Position numbers and translations under genes: made by a program. Shown here in pieces: positions 1 through 8,563 of a stretch of 46,311 bases of DNA. The notes under the pieces are model-generated. The model did no database searches. It was given only the letters and a program-made list of their open reading frames with translations, and had not been told where the DNA came from. The stretch is from Clostridia bacterium (lineage in GTDB: Bacteria; Bacillota; Clostridia; Oscillospirales; CAG-272), in assembly GCA_017462795.1 (NCBI GenBank), contig JAFTQL010000049.1:1-46311 (forward strand), written 5' to 3'. Numbering within the stretch: position 1 is the first letter of the stretch; each line of letters opens with the position of its first letter.

Positions 1-2
1 AA

Positions 3-57
3 CCTCCAAGTATTTGTTCGATATACATATTCTACCATATTATCGTAAAAATTTCAA
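3..57 (-). promoter_or_regulatory. Promoter and RBS of a gene beyond the left edge
   Basis: On the minus strand a TTGAAA box (52-57) and a TAGAAT box (29-34) are separated by exactly 17 bases. A GGAGG ribosome binding site lies at 3-7, so a minus-strand gene should begin just outside the window. The gene itself cannot be seen. Confidence 0.6.
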
Positions 58-205
58 GAGAAATGACAAATATTCCCAATCACAAATGCAACAAACTTTC
101 GTGGAAGAAACTGGAAATAATATACAAAATGGAGAATTTCCGAAATTTCATCCTTTTTCTCGGCTTTTTCTCCTTCTCCTCACTCTTCTTCCTCTTTTGT
201 CGACA

Positions 206-242
206 AAAAAACCGAACCTTTCGTTTGTAAGGTTCGGTTTTT
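206..242. terminator. Bidirectional intrinsic terminator after the galT operon
   Basis: The arms AACCGAACCTT and AAGGTTCGGTT form an 11-bp stem with an 8-base loop. A runs on one side and T runs on the other let it work in either direction. It lies just beyond the minus-strand gene ending at 271. The stretch 58-205 shows no gene or motif I can support. Confidence 0.85.
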
Positions 243-270
243 ATCATGATTTATCGTAATATGTGGAAGT

Positions 271-897
271 TTACTTCTTTATCATATCCATCCTGTCAAG
301 GTAATCGCAGATGATATCAACGGCTTTTTCAAAATCCATGCCCGATGTGTTGAGGCACAGATCATAGTTGCGGGGATCATCCCACTCATTGCCTGTGTAA
401 TATTTATAGTAGTTAGCCCGTGCCTTGTCAAGCGTCTCGATCTTCTTCGCCGCTTCCGCGGGGCGCATACCGTAAAGCTCGGTGACGTGCTTCATGCAGG
501 TGTCATCGTCTGCGTAAATGAGTATTCTCGCCACATTCTCACGCTCGCGGAGAATGTAGTCCGCGCATCTGCCTATGATAACGCAGTCGGATTTGTCAGC
601 CAACGCTTTGATGATCTTTGCCTGATAGTTGAAGAGGTTGTCATCGGAGACAAAGAGTTCGCTGTCGGGAGGGATGGTCCACTCACCGTAGCTTCTTTTA
701 TAGCGCTTGAAAAGGTTGGTCTTAACGCGCTCGTCAGCTTTTCCGAAAAGCTCGATATTTATGCCGCTCTCCTCGGACGCAAGCTTTATGAGATCGTCAT
801 TGTAGTAGTCGATGTCAAGTCTTTGAGCCAAAAGCTTACCGATCGTTCTTCCGCCACTTCCAAATCCTCTGGCGATGGTAATAACACAGTTTGCCAT
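271..897 (-). CDS. Cytidylate kinase-like P-loop protein
   Basis: A 208-residue protein of the cytidylate-kinase-like family. It opens with ANCVITIARGFGSGGRTIG, a glycine-rich P-loop typical of these short nucleoside-monophosphate-kinase relatives, and later has CVIIGRCADYIL and a long C-terminal helical part. The substrate is unproven; genuine CMP kinase (Cmk) is a different branch, and members of this family are usually left unnamed. The ATG is preceded by GGGAGG at good spacing. It starts 22 bases after galT, so the two are probably co-transcribed, ending at the hairpin at 206-242. No link between galactose metabolism and this kinase is evident from sequence. Confidence 0.8.
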   Translation of the reverse strand: MANCVITIARGFGSGGRTIGKLLAQRLDIDYYNDDLIKLASEESGINIELFGKADERVKTNLFKRYKRSYGEWTIPPDSELFVSDDNLFNYQAKIIKALADKSDCVIIGRCADYILRERENVARILIYADDDTCMKHVTELYGMRPAEAAKKIETLDKARANYYKYYTGNEWDDPRNYDLCLNTSGMDFEKAVDIICDYLDRMDMIKK

Positions 898-919
898 AAT
901 GTCTTCCTCCCGTAATTAT

Positions 920-2434
920 TTATTTAGAATTAACGCTGTCAACAAATCTGAGGAATGCAGCCTTACCCTCAGCGGTGCGCTTGTAAACGCCCGCGTCCTC
1001 AAGAACCCTCTGGAATACCTTGCCGATCTCCTGCTTGAGAATATCCTCTGTATTTTCGGGTGTGAAGGTATACTTATCCTTGATACTGTCAAACCATTCC
1101 TTGTGCTTTTCAATATCCGTATTTTCGCCGAAATCCTTGCCCGCGGCAATGTATTCGCACATTGTCGCCAGCTCGTCGCGCAGTCTCGCGGGGAGAACCG
1201 CCAGACCCATTACCTCGATAAGACCAATGTTTTCCTTCTTAATATGGTGAACATCGGCGTGGGGGTGATAGACTCCGAGAGGATGCTCCTCGGTGGTGAT
1301 ATTGTTGCGGAGAACTATGTCAAGCTCAAACAAGCCTTCTCTCATGCGGGCTATGGGCGTCACGGTATTGTGAGGCTCTCCGTCAGTCTCGGCGTACACA
1401 AATGCGTCCTCGTCGGTGTATTCTCTCCATGCGAGGTGGATTTTGTCCGCAAGGGAAACAAGTCTGCCCTTGTCCGCTCCGCGTAGTCTGATAACAGACA
1501 TGGGCCATGCCACGATGCCCGCCTCAATGTCCTCATAGCCCTTAAAGACCGTCGCCGTCTCAATGGGCGCTTTTGCCATTGCAAAGGTGTAGTGACCGCC
1601 CTGCATATGGTCGTGAGAGAGGATAGAGCCGCCTACGATGGGCAGATCGGCGTTAGAGCCTACGAAATAGTGGGGGAACTGCTCAACGAAGTCAAGCAGA
1701 CGGCAGAAGGTGTCGCGGTGTATCTTCATGGGGGTATGGTCGGCGGAGAGAACTATGCAGTGTTCGTTGTAGTAAACATAGGGGGAATACTGCATATACC
1801 ACTTGTTGCCCGAAAGCTTTATGGGGATGAGACGCAGTGTTTCTCTTGCGGGCTTTGCGGCATTACCGTAATAGCCTTCGTTCTGTGGACAGAGCAGGCA
1901 CTTGGGATATCCGCTCTGAGGGAGTAGCTTTGCGGCGGCTATAGCCTTGGGGTCTTTTTCAGGTTTGGACAGGTTTACAGTGATGTCCAGCTCGCCGTAC
2001 TCACCGGGATATTTCCATTTAAGATCCTTTGCCACACGGTAGGTGCGGATATAGTCGCTTGCGCGGCAGAGATCGTAGAAGTAGTCTGTAGACGCCTCGG
2101 GGGAGACACAGTAAAGGGAAGAGAAATTCTTTATGACCTCGCTTGGACGGGGCGTCAGAGCTCCCATGAGCTTTGTGTCGAAAAGATCGCGGTAGACAAC
2201 GGAGTTGCTTTCAATAAGCCCACCTTCATAGGCGTAGTCGCAAAGAGCGGAAAGAATGTCCTCAAGCTCTGCCTTCTCGCAGATCTCGGGCTCATTATAC
2301 TCGGGAATGTTCATCAGACCGAGAAGGCTGTTTACCGAATAATTCACATCCTCCTCGCCGATAAGTCCGCGCTCAAGCGCATAGTCCACCAGCTGTTTTA
2401 TTCTGATAGAGATGTCATTGTAATTCTGTGCCAC
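920..2434 (-). CDS. galT: UTP-hexose-1-phosphate uridylyltransferase (GalT, type 2)
   Basis: A 504-residue enzyme of the Bacillota-type (class II) galactose-1-phosphate uridylyltransferases, which exchange UMP between UDP-glucose and galactose-1-phosphate in the Leloir pathway. The length and the motif LSHDHMQGGHY near residue 271, with the His-x-His-x-Gln nucleotidylated centre, support the call. The start is GTG at 2434, preceded by AAGGAG seven bases upstream; no better ATG lies near. It has its own consensus promoter (2482-2510). galK and galE are not adjacent, so the rest of the pathway must be elsewhere. The downstream partner is a cytidylate-kinase-like gene. Confidence 0.93.
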   Translation of the reverse strand: MAQNYNDISIRIKQLVDYALERGLIGEEDVNYSVNSLLGLMNIPEYNEPEICEKAELEDILSALCDYAYEGGLIESNSVVYRDLFDTKLMGALTPRPSEVIKNFSSLYCVSPEASTDYFYDLCRASDYIRTYRVAKDLKWKYPGEYGELDITVNLSKPEKDPKAIAAAKLLPQSGYPKCLLCPQNEGYYGNAAKPARETLRLIPIKLSGNKWYMQYSPYVYYNEHCIVLSADHTPMKIHRDTFCRLLDFVEQFPHYFVGSNADLPIVGGSILSHDHMQGGHYTFAMAKAPIETATVFKGYEDIEAGIVAWPMSVIRLRGADKGRLVSLADKIHLAWREYTDEDAFVYAETDGEPHNTVTPIARMREGLFELDIVLRNNITTEEHPLGVYHPHADVHHIKKENIGLIEVMGLAVLPARLRDELATMCEYIAAGKDFGENTDIEKHKEWFDSIKDKYTFTPENTEDILKQEIGKVFQRVLEDAGVYKRTAEGKAAFLRFVDSVNSK

Positions 2435-2481
2435 TGTAATTCTCCTTGATGCTTTATTTTATCATATTTCCATACACTATA

Positions 2482-2510
2482 ATTATAACACGAAAATGTC
2501 CGTATGTCAA
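2482..2510 (-). promoter_or_regulatory. Consensus promoter of galT
   Basis: The minus strand carries a perfect TTGACA (2505-2510), 17 bases, then a perfect TATAAT (2482-2487). Transcription would start near 2475 and give a leader of about 40 bases. Confidence 0.85.
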
Positions 2511-2521
2511 AGGGAATACGC

Positions 2522-2605
2522 ATATTTTTTTGATATTTTCAAAAAATAATATAAAACGCTCTTCGCCTGAAGTGTTTTATTATCGGGCGAGATATTTTTT
2601 TGATA
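2522..2605. repeat. Hairpin flanked by 14-bp direct repeats between divergent promoters
   Basis: The sequence ATATTTTTTTGATA occurs at 2522-2535 and again at 2592-2605. Between them lies a 10-bp inverted repeat, ATAAAACGCT (2551-2560) and AGTGTTTTAT (2571-2580), with one G-T mismatch at the DNA level and a 10-base loop. On the minus strand the hairpin is followed by a T-rich stretch, so it could be a weak terminator. It could equally be a regulator site shared by the galT and DUF1934 promoters. Confidence 0.5.
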
Positions 2606-2622
2606 AATAGTTTGTTTTTTCG

Positions 2623-2651
2623 TTGACTTATGGCGCGTTAAGTGGTAAAAT
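2623..2651 (+). promoter_or_regulatory. Promoter of the DUF1934-ABC exporter operon
   Basis: TTGACT (2623-2628), 17 bases, TAAAAT (2646-2651). Because the -35 box contains a TTG, a reading frame can be extended back to it, but that is upstream of the transcript. Confidence 0.75.
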
Positions 2652-2697
2652 ATATGTGATACAATTTATTATGACAATAAAGAAGGAAAAAAGAGAA

Positions 2698-3192
2698 ATG
2701 TCGGCAGAAAGAGAAATAAGGATTCATATTGAATCTGTGACTTATGAGGTGGAGGCTTCACTTTTTGAGGCGGGCGATGGGGAATTTTTGCTCACGTCGG
2801 ACGAGATAGAGGCGAGCCTTGAGCCGGAGAAGATGGAGATAAAATCGCTGGGAAAATTCAAGATAGACGGCGGAAGGGCGGAGGTGTCCTATGAGGAGAG
2901 CGAGGCTACGGGAATGGAAGGATCTGTGACCGCTATATCCTTTGATATGACTCAGCCCGGTATCGTTACCATGATACGCACAGGTCTTGTCTCCACCGCG
3001 CTTGTGTTTGAGAAGGGTAAGAGACATCACTGCGTTTACAATACTCCTTATATGCCGTTTGAGCTTTGCGTTAAGACCTTTGAGGTGAAAAACAGGATAC
3101 CGGATGGAGGTATTCTTGAACTTGACTATATTATTGAGATAAGAGGGGCTAAGGCGGAGAGAACTAAGTTTATGATGAAGATCATGGATTGA
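2698..3192 (+). CDS. DUF1934 family beta-barrel protein
   Basis: A 164-residue protein resembling the DUF1934 (YwiB-like) family of small calycin-like beta-barrel proteins of unknown function. The characteristic pattern is seen in PGIVTMIRTG, then LVFEKGKRHHCVYNTPYMPFE, then GGILELDYIIEI near the C-terminus. I chose the ATG at 2698, with AGAAGGA about ten bases upstream; an ATG at 2671 is possible but has no ribosome binding site. It is the first gene of an operon, 11 bases ahead of the first ABC subunit. No signal peptide or membrane segment is visible, so it is probably cytoplasmic. Its role with the exporter is unknown. Confidence 0.75.
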   Translation: MSAEREIRIHIESVTYEVEASLFEAGDGEFLLTSDEIEASLEPEKMEIKSLGKFKIDGGRAEVSYEESEATGMEGSVTAISFDMTQPGIVTMIRTGLVSTALVFEKGKRHHCVYNTPYMPFELCVKTFEVKNRIPDGGILELDYIIEIRGAKAERTKFMMKIMD

Positions 3193-3203
3193 GGTGACAC
3201 GGG

Positions 3204-4931
3204 ATGAAATTGCTTTTCAAGTATCTCAGATCCATGCGCGGCTTTATCGCGCTGACACTTACGGTAAAGGCGGCGGGCTCGCTTATTGAGCTTGCCATTC
3301 CTTACATACTCGGTCATATACTTGACTACGTTGTTCCCGAAAGATCGGTGGAGAAGATAGTTTTCTGGGGAGCTGTCATGATAGTGTGCGCATTGCTCGC
3401 ATGTCTTGGCAACATAACCGCGAACAGAATGGCGGCAAGGGTGGCGCGAAATACAACGAGAAAGATAAGGCATGCGCTGTTTGACCGCACTATGCGTCTC
3501 AGCTCTCGTCAGATAGACGCCTTTACCATTCCGAGTCTTGAATCGAGACTTACATCGGATACATACCATGTACATCATTTTATGGGTATGAGCATGAGGA
3601 TGGGTATACGCGCTCCCATGCTGCTTATCGGCGGTATAATTATTACGCTGACGCTGGATTGGGTGCTGGCGCTTGTCATGCTTGTCACGTTGCCGCTTAT
3701 CGCTATATCGGTTACTGTCATAAGCCGCAAGGGCGTGCCGCTATTCAAGCAGACGCAGAGATCTGTGGACAGGATGGTTGGCGTTGTCCGTGAGGACGCT
3801 CAGGGAATAAGAGTCATCAAGGCGCTTTCAAAGGTGGATTACGAAAGGCGAAGGTATGATACGGCAAACAAACAGCTTGTAAAGGACGAGAAGCGTGCGG
3901 GTACGACCATGGCACTGTCAAATCCATTGGTCACCTTTTTCCTCAATCTCGGACTTGTCGCTGTTATCGTTACGGGTGCGTTTCTCGTCAACGGCGACTT
4001 GTCTCAGACTGGTAAGATAATCTCGTTTATTCAATACTTTACGATGATATCCAACGCCATGATAGCATTGTCCAGAATATTTGTCAACGCTTCAAAGGGA
4101 ATAGCATCGGCGCACAGGATCGCTGAGGTAATAAACACCGAGCCCGATCTTGAGGTATTGCCCGCCGACAGCTTTAATGCCCCGGAGAGGGACCCCGCGC
4201 TTATACGGTTTGAGGATGTAAGCTTTTCATATATCGGAAAATCGGACAACCTCTCCCATGTAAGCTTTGAGCTCAAGAGGGGCGAAAGCCTCGGTATCAT
4301 AGGCGCGACGGGAAGCGGAAAGACGACACTTGTACAGCTTCTTATGAGACTTTACGACGTAAATGAGGGTAGTGTTCGTATTGGCGGAAGAGATGTGCGC
4401 ACCATACCCCATGAGGAGCTGAACACCATGTTCGGCGTTGTTATGCAGAACGATTTTATTTACGCGGGTACGGTTAGAGATAACATCGACTTCGGCAGAG
4501 GACTTGACGACGATACCATCTGCCGAGCTCTTGAGATAGCGCAGGCAGCGGAATTTGTGGGCGGCTTTGACGACGGACTTGACCACCATCTCAACTCCAA
4601 GGGAACAAATCTCAGCGGCGGTCAGCGGCAGAGATTGCTTATTTCCCGCGCTATTGCGGGAGATCCACAGATACTTGTCCTTGACGACTCCTCGTCAGCG
4701 CTTGACTATAAGACAGACTCCAAGCTCCGCAAGGCTATAAGAGAAAATATGAGCGATGTGACTACGGTTACGGTTGCTCAGCGTGTAAGCTCAATCATGC
4801 ACTGCGATGTTATCCTGGTGCTTGATGAGGGTAAGATCATAGGCAAGGGAACTCACGAGGAGCTGCTTGCGGACTGTGATGTTTACAAAGAGATCAGCGA
4901 TTCGCAGATCGGAGGTGCTTTCCTTGACTGA
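3204..4931 (+). CDS. ABC exporter half-transporter, subunit 1 (degenerate ATPase site)
   Basis: A 575-residue half-transporter: an N-terminal six-helix membrane domain (about residues 1-300) and a C-terminal nucleotide-binding domain. Walker A is GATGSGKTT (about 367-375), the signature is LSGGQRQR (about 470), Walker B is ILVLDDSSSALD and the switch region is VAQRVSS. The catalytic Glu after Walker B is Asp and the switch His is Gln, so its own Walker site is non-catalytic, while its signature is canonical. This is the pattern of one member of a heterodimeric exporter such as BmrC/BmrD or TM287/288. GAGGTGA precedes the ATG. It overlaps the second subunit by eight bases. Confidence 0.9.
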   Translation: MKLLFKYLRSMRGFIALTLTVKAAGSLIELAIPYILGHILDYVVPERSVEKIVFWGAVMIVCALLACLGNITANRMAARVARNTTRKIRHALFDRTMRLSSRQIDAFTIPSLESRLTSDTYHVHHFMGMSMRMGIRAPMLLIGGIIITLTLDWVLALVMLVTLPLIAISVTVISRKGVPLFKQTQRSVDRMVGVVREDAQGIRVIKALSKVDYERRRYDTANKQLVKDEKRAGTTMALSNPLVTFFLNLGLVAVIVTGAFLVNGDLSQTGKIISFIQYFTMISNAMIALSRIFVNASKGIASAHRIAEVINTEPDLEVLPADSFNAPERDPALIRFEDVSFSYIGKSDNLSHVSFELKRGESLGIIGATGSGKTTLVQLLMRLYDVNEGSVRIGGRDVRTIPHEELNTMFGVVMQNDFIYAGTVRDNIDFGRGLDDDTICRALEIAQAAEFVGGFDDGLDHHLNSKGTNLSGGQRQRLLISRAIAGDPQILVLDDSSSALDYKTDSKLRKAIRENMSDVTTVTVAQRVSSIMHCDVILVLDEGKIIGKGTHEELLADCDVYKEISDSQIGGAFLD

Positions 4932-6801
4932 GAATAAAACAAAAGAAAAGATCAAAAAGATAAAAGAACAAAGACCCTCACTCAAAAAGGAGCTGGAGGG
5001 GGCGGTCAGCGGTAAGGGAAGCATAAAAATAGCCGTTCTGAAGAGAATGGCGAAATATCTTCTGCGTCACAAGCCCATGCTGATTCTGTGCTTCACTATA
5101 ATGATAGTGTCAAATGTGCTCTCGCTTGCGGCGCCAAAGCTTTCTCAGAAGGCGATCGACGCCATTGAGCCGGGTGTGGGAGCGGTAGATTTCCATGCGG
5201 TGTTCTATTATGCGGTGCTGATGCTTATCTTCTACGCGGTATCGGCGGCGCTCTCCTATCTCTTGGCTGTAATGATGGTGAGACTCAGTCAGAAGATAAT
5301 ATACACAATGAGAAAGCAGCTTTTCGATCATCTGTCCGAGCTTCCCGTGTCCTTTTTTGATACCCATGCCACGGGAGAGATAATCAGCAGGATATCCTAT
5401 GATATTGATACGGTTAATACTTCGTTATCCCACGACCTTCTTCAGGTATGCGCAAGTGTGGTAACGGTCATCGGCTCGCTTATAATGATGGCAAGTATAT
5501 CGCCTGTGCTTTTACTTGTGTTTGTGATTACCGTTCCCATGTCCATCGGATATACCAAATTTCGTTCCACCCGGGTGCGCCCGCTGTTCAGACGGCGCTC
5601 ACAGAAGCTGGGTGAGCTTAACGGATACGCCGAGGAGATGCTTTCGGGACAAAAGACTATCCGTGCCTACAGCCGTGAGCAGGTTATCACCGACAGATTT
5701 GACGCTAAGAATGAAGAGGCTGTAAACGCTTATTATGTTGCTGAATATTATGCGGGTACTGTTGGACCTACCGTAAACTTTGTAAACAATCTGTCTTTGT
5801 CACTTGTGACCATGCTTGGCGGAATATTCTTTCTGTTCTTCAGCCTCAACGCGGCGGGAGAGGCGGCGATACCCGTGATGTTTACCATATCTCTCGGCGG
5901 TATCAACGCATTCGTGCAGTATTCACGTAAATTCGCGGGACCCATCAATGAGTTTGCCAATATCGTCAGCGATCTGCAGTCGGCATGCGCGGCGGCGGAG
6001 AAGGTGTTTACCATAATCGATACGCCTCCCGAAAAGCCCGACGCTCCCGGTGCTCTTACGCTTAACGGCGTAAGAGGAGAGGTAGAGCTTGATCACGTAA
6101 GATTCGGATATGTTCCCGAAAGGACAATTATCAAGGACCTTTCCATTAAGGCAGACAAAGGAAGTCTTGTTGCCATAGTAGGACCGACGGGTGCGGGCAA
6201 GACCACCATCATCAATCTGCTTATGCGCTTTTATGACGTGGACAGCGGAAGGATACTTATTGACGGTCATGAAATAAGAGAGGTGACGCGGGACAGCCTG
6301 AGAGGGGCGTTTACCATGGTGCTTCAGGACACGTGGCTGTTCCACGGAAGTATTTACGACAATATCACCTACGGTAAGGAAGGCGCGACGCGCGAGGAAG
6401 TGATAAACGCGGCAAAGATGGCGCGTATACATAATTATATCGAGTCACTTCCCGACGGATACGACACGATTCTATCCGATGACGGAGTCAATATCTCCAA
6501 GGGACATAAGCAGCTTATCACCATTGCCCGCGCCATGCTTGCGGACACGCCCATGCTCATACTTGACGAGGCGACCTCAAATGTTGACTCCCGAACCGAG
6601 CAGCAGATACAGAAGGCGATGTACGCGCTTATGGAGGGACGGACCTGCTTTGTTATCGCCCACAGGCTGTCAACTATACAGAACGCGGACGTGATACTTG
6701 TGGTAAAGGACGGAAATGTCATAGAGCAGGGCAACCACGAATCTCTCATGGCACAAAAGGGATTTTACTACTCGCTGTACCATTCCCAGTTTGATAATTA
6801 A
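4924..6801 (+). CDS. ABC exporter half-transporter, subunit 2 (catalytic Walker site)
   Basis: A 625-residue partner of the previous gene. A charged N-terminal extension of about 45 residues (KTKEKIKKIKEQRPSLKKEL) precedes the six-helix domain. Walker A is GPTGAGKTT (about 420), Walker B is MLILDEATSNVD with the catalytic Glu, and the switch is VIAHRLSTIQ. The signature is degenerate, ISKGHKQL instead of LSGGQ. The dimer therefore has one complete ATPase site, built from this Walker A/B and subunit 1's LSGGQ. I chose the TTG start at 4924, six bases after GGAGGTG, giving translational coupling to subunit 1; a longer reading frame exists upstream. The substrate is unknown; multidrug or peptide export is typical of the class. 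Confidence 0.9.
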   Translation: MTENKTKEKIKKIKEQRPSLKKELEGAVSGKGSIKIAVLKRMAKYLLRHKPMLILCFTIMIVSNVLSLAAPKLSQKAIDAIEPGVGAVDFHAVFYYAVLMLIFYAVSAALSYLLAVMMVRLSQKIIYTMRKQLFDHLSELPVSFFDTHATGEIISRISYDIDTVNTSLSHDLLQVCASVVTVIGSLIMMASISPVLLLVFVITVPMSIGYTKFRSTRVRPLFRRRSQKLGELNGYAEEMLSGQKTIRAYSREQVITDRFDAKNEEAVNAYYVAEYYAGTVGPTVNFVNNLSLSLVTMLGGIFFLFFSLNAAGEAAIPVMFTISLGGINAFVQYSRKFAGPINEFANIVSDLQSACAAAEKVFTIIDTPPEKPDAPGALTLNGVRGEVELDHVRFGYVPERTIIKDLSIKADKGSLVAIVGPTGAGKTTIINLLMRFYDVDSGRILIDGHEIREVTRDSLRGAFTMVLQDTWLFHGSIYDNITYGKEGATREEVINAAKMARIHNYIESLPDGYDTILSDDGVNISKGHKQLITIARAMLADTPMLILDEATSNVDSRTEQQIQKAMYALMEGRTCFVIAHRLSTIQNADVILVVKDGNVIEQGNHESLMAQKGFYYSLYHSQFDN

Positions 6802-6841
6802 CTTGCTTTTTTTCGCTGAATGAAAAGAGCATAAACAATGA

Positions 6842-6877
6842 AAAAACGCCCATGTTTGCGAGAACATGGGCGTTTTT
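6842..6877. terminator. Bidirectional terminator between the ABC and aromatic operons
   Basis: The arms ACGCCCATGTT and AACATGGGCGT with a 6-base loop, flanked by A and T runs, serve both the plus-strand ABC operon (ends 6801) and the minus-strand exporter gene (ends 6905). Confidence 0.9.
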
Positions 6878-6904
6878 ATTTTGTATCATATAAATATGGA
6901 GTAC

Positions 6905-7369
6905 TTATGCTTTTTGTCGGTCGCTTTTTCGTTTAATAAAGGCGTTTATGTATTTAACACAGCCTGTCACAAGAACGATACCGAGGGAAAGAGCTATGGT
7001 CAGTTCCAATGTATAGTAGGCACGGTCTATGAAATCGGTGAGATCGCTGTTTATTGCCGCCGCCATGGAATAGTAGAGTGCGCTTCCGGGGACCATTGGG
7101 ATAAGGGATACAATACAAAATGTGGTAGTAGGTGTTTTGAGAACTCTCGCCATTATCTCCGAGTAAAGTGTCAGCGCCGCCGCCACCAGAAAATATCTCA
7201 CCGCCTCTGATGCGGGAGAAAGCCCCAACACCAGAAACAAGAGCCATGAAAGAAGTCCGCCAAGCGCCGCGAAAAGCAGCTTTTTGCCTCGGATATTAAA
7301 AAGAAAGCCAAAGCCCAGCGAGCCGCAGAAGGAGGCGAGTATTTGAATTATCTCATCAGAAAAAGACAT
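6905..7369 (-). CDS. Threonine/serine exporter family, C-terminal part (ThrE_2 type)
   Basis: A 154-residue membrane protein matching the second half of ThrE-type transporters (DUF3815/ThrE_2): repeated hydrophobic helices and the motif TPTTTFCIVSLIPMVPGSALYYSM. It forms a split transporter with the upstream gene. The ATG at 7369 shares its A with the TAA stop of the upstream gene (TAATG), with GGAGGTG before it, so the two are translationally coupled. A longer reading frame upstream only overlaps the partner out of frame. It is the last gene of the aromatic operon. Export of threonine or serine is the family function; the setting raises the possibility that an aromatic compound or intermediate is exported. 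Confidence 0.85.
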   Translation of the reverse strand: MSFSDEIIQILASFCGSLGFGFLFNIRGKKLLFAALGGLLSWLLFLVLGLSPASEAVRYFLVAAALTLYSEIMARVLKTPTTTFCIVSLIPMVPGSALYYSMAAAINSDLTDFIDRAYYTLELTIALSLGIVLVTGCVKYINAFIKRKSDRQKA

Positions 7370-8127
7370 TACAGAGCACCTCCCAGCATAAACGCGGCAA
7401 GAACGTATCCCATAGCCACCATCAGCGCAAGCAACAGCGCCTCGATAAACCGCAGGATACCTGTAATGATATCTCCCGCGAATAAGTCCCGCAGGGCGTT
7501 TGTAAGTCCCACGCCGGGAATAAGCAGCATGATATTTCCGATGATAACATTGCTTACCGTATGTATAAATCCAAGCTTCAGGCACAAATAAGCGGAAAGA
7601 CAGGCAAGAAGCGAGCAGAGGAAGCGGGAGAGCAGTTTATTTATTTTCAGTGTCTCTACCGTCTTTGCCAAAAAGCCCACAAAAAGCCCGATAAGCACTG
7701 CCGCCAGTATCTCACCTGCGCGCCGTCCTCCAAAGAACATGCAGAACGCTCCCGCAATCATGGCATGTATAGGAATGGTTATCCACAGTGGATAGCTTTT
7801 AGTCTTGTCTATCTGCTCAAGGCGTTCATGTATTACCGACACCTCGGGAGCGTCTCTTGTAATACCGCGCACAAGGTCGTTGAGCCTGTCAAGCCGCTCG
7901 ATATCCGTGCCGATATGCTTGATCTTTCTTGTCTGTGTCAGCACAGAGCCGTCGGTGTCCTCTACCGATACGATGATATTTGAGGTGGTGGCGTAAACAT
8001 CTGTGCGCTTCACACCGTAGGCATGGCATATCCTTGTAACGCTGTCTTCAACACGGTGTATCTCCGCTCCGACCTCTATCATCTGATAGGCTATCTCCAT
8101 TACGGCTTTGAGAATTTTATCTGTCAT
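7369..8127 (-). CDS. Threonine/serine exporter family, N-terminal part (ThrE/DUF1212)
   Basis: A 252-residue protein. The first roughly 115 residues are cytoplasmic (MEIAYQMIEVGAEIHRVEDS...), followed by about five hydrophobic helices. The motif LIPGVGLTNALRDLFAGD is diagnostic for the ThrE/DUF1212 family, which in Corynebacterium exports threonine and serine. Bacillota often split it into two genes, as here, with the C-terminal part at 6905-7369. It begins 16 bases after aroQ with only a weak AAAGG upstream, so it probably depends on coupling with the preceding gene. The location at the end of an aromatic biosynthesis operon is unusual enough to question the substrate. Confidence 0.85.
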   Translation of the reverse strand: MTDKILKAVMEIAYQMIEVGAEIHRVEDSVTRICHAYGVKRTDVYATTSNIIVSVEDTDGSVLTQTRKIKHIGTDIERLDRLNDLVRGITRDAPEVSVIHERLEQIDKTKSYPLWITIPIHAMIAGAFCMFFGGRRAGEILAAVLIGLFVGFLAKTVETLKINKLLSRFLCSLLACLSAYLCLKLGFIHTVSNVIIGNIMLLIPGVGLTNALRDLFAGDIITGILRFIEALLLALMVAMGYVLAAFMLGGAL

Positions 8128-8143
8128 AACCTTTTATTCAGGC

Positions 8144-8563
8144 TCAGAGGAAATATTCAAGCGCCCTGCGGTAGCCCTCAAAGCCGAGACCGCAGATGGT
8201 CTTCTTTGCCACCATTGAAACATAGGAATGCTGTCTGAATGCCTCTCTTGTGGAGATGTCCGACAGGTGTACCTCAACTGTGGGAATACCGACAGCTTTG
8301 AGCGCGTCAAGTATCGCTACGCTTGTGTGGGTATAGGCGGCGGGGTTTATAACAATACCGTCAAAAACTCCGTAAGCAGATTGAATTATGTCCACTATCT
8401 CGCCCTCGTGATTGGATTGGAAAAGTGTTACCGTATGTCCAAGCTCATCGGCACTGTTGCGGATATATTCTTCAAGCGCCTTGAAATTTTGTTTGCCATA
8501 AATATCGGGCTCGCGTATGCCGAGCATGTTGAGGTTAGGACCGTTTATAACAAGAAGCTTCAT
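8144..8563 (-). CDS. aroQ: 3-dehydroquinate dehydratase, type II
   Basis: A 139-residue enzyme catalysing dehydration of 3-dehydroquinate to 3-dehydroshikimate (third shikimate-pathway step) by the type II mechanism. The N-terminus LLVINGPNLNMLGIREPDIYG contains the catalytic Tyr, FQSNHEGEIVDIIQ the conserved Asn-His-Glu, INPAAYTHTSVAILDAL the substrate loop and HLSDISTREAFR the C-terminal signature. The length is normal for the dodecameric family. The ATG overlaps the stop of the aroE-aroK fusion by four bases (ATGA), implying coupled translation. Confidence 0.95.
   Translation of the reverse strand: MKLLVINGPNLNMLGIREPDIYGKQNFKALEEYIRNSADELGHTVTLFQSNHEGEIVDIIQSAYGVFDGIVINPAAYTHTSVAILDALKAVGIPTVEVHLSDISTREAFRQHSYVSMVAKKTICGLGFEGYRRALEYFL

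Noticed and set aside
8..26. Possible LexA/SOS box (CGAAC...) near the left edge
   Set aside because: The opposite half-site GTTCG is missing at the required spacing.
14..259. An 81-codon plus-strand frame
   Set aside because: It runs through the terminator hairpin at 206-242, has no ribosome binding site and its product has no recognisable feature; the region is an intergenic spacer with a minus-strand promoter.
2623..2697. N-terminal extension of the DUF1934 protein to a TTG at 2623
   Set aside because: The TTG is the -35 box of the promoter; the transcript starts about 35 bases later.
4031..4589. Overlapping minus-strand frames opposite the first ABC subunit
   Set aside because: They lie fully within a conserved ABC transporter gene and show no protein family features.
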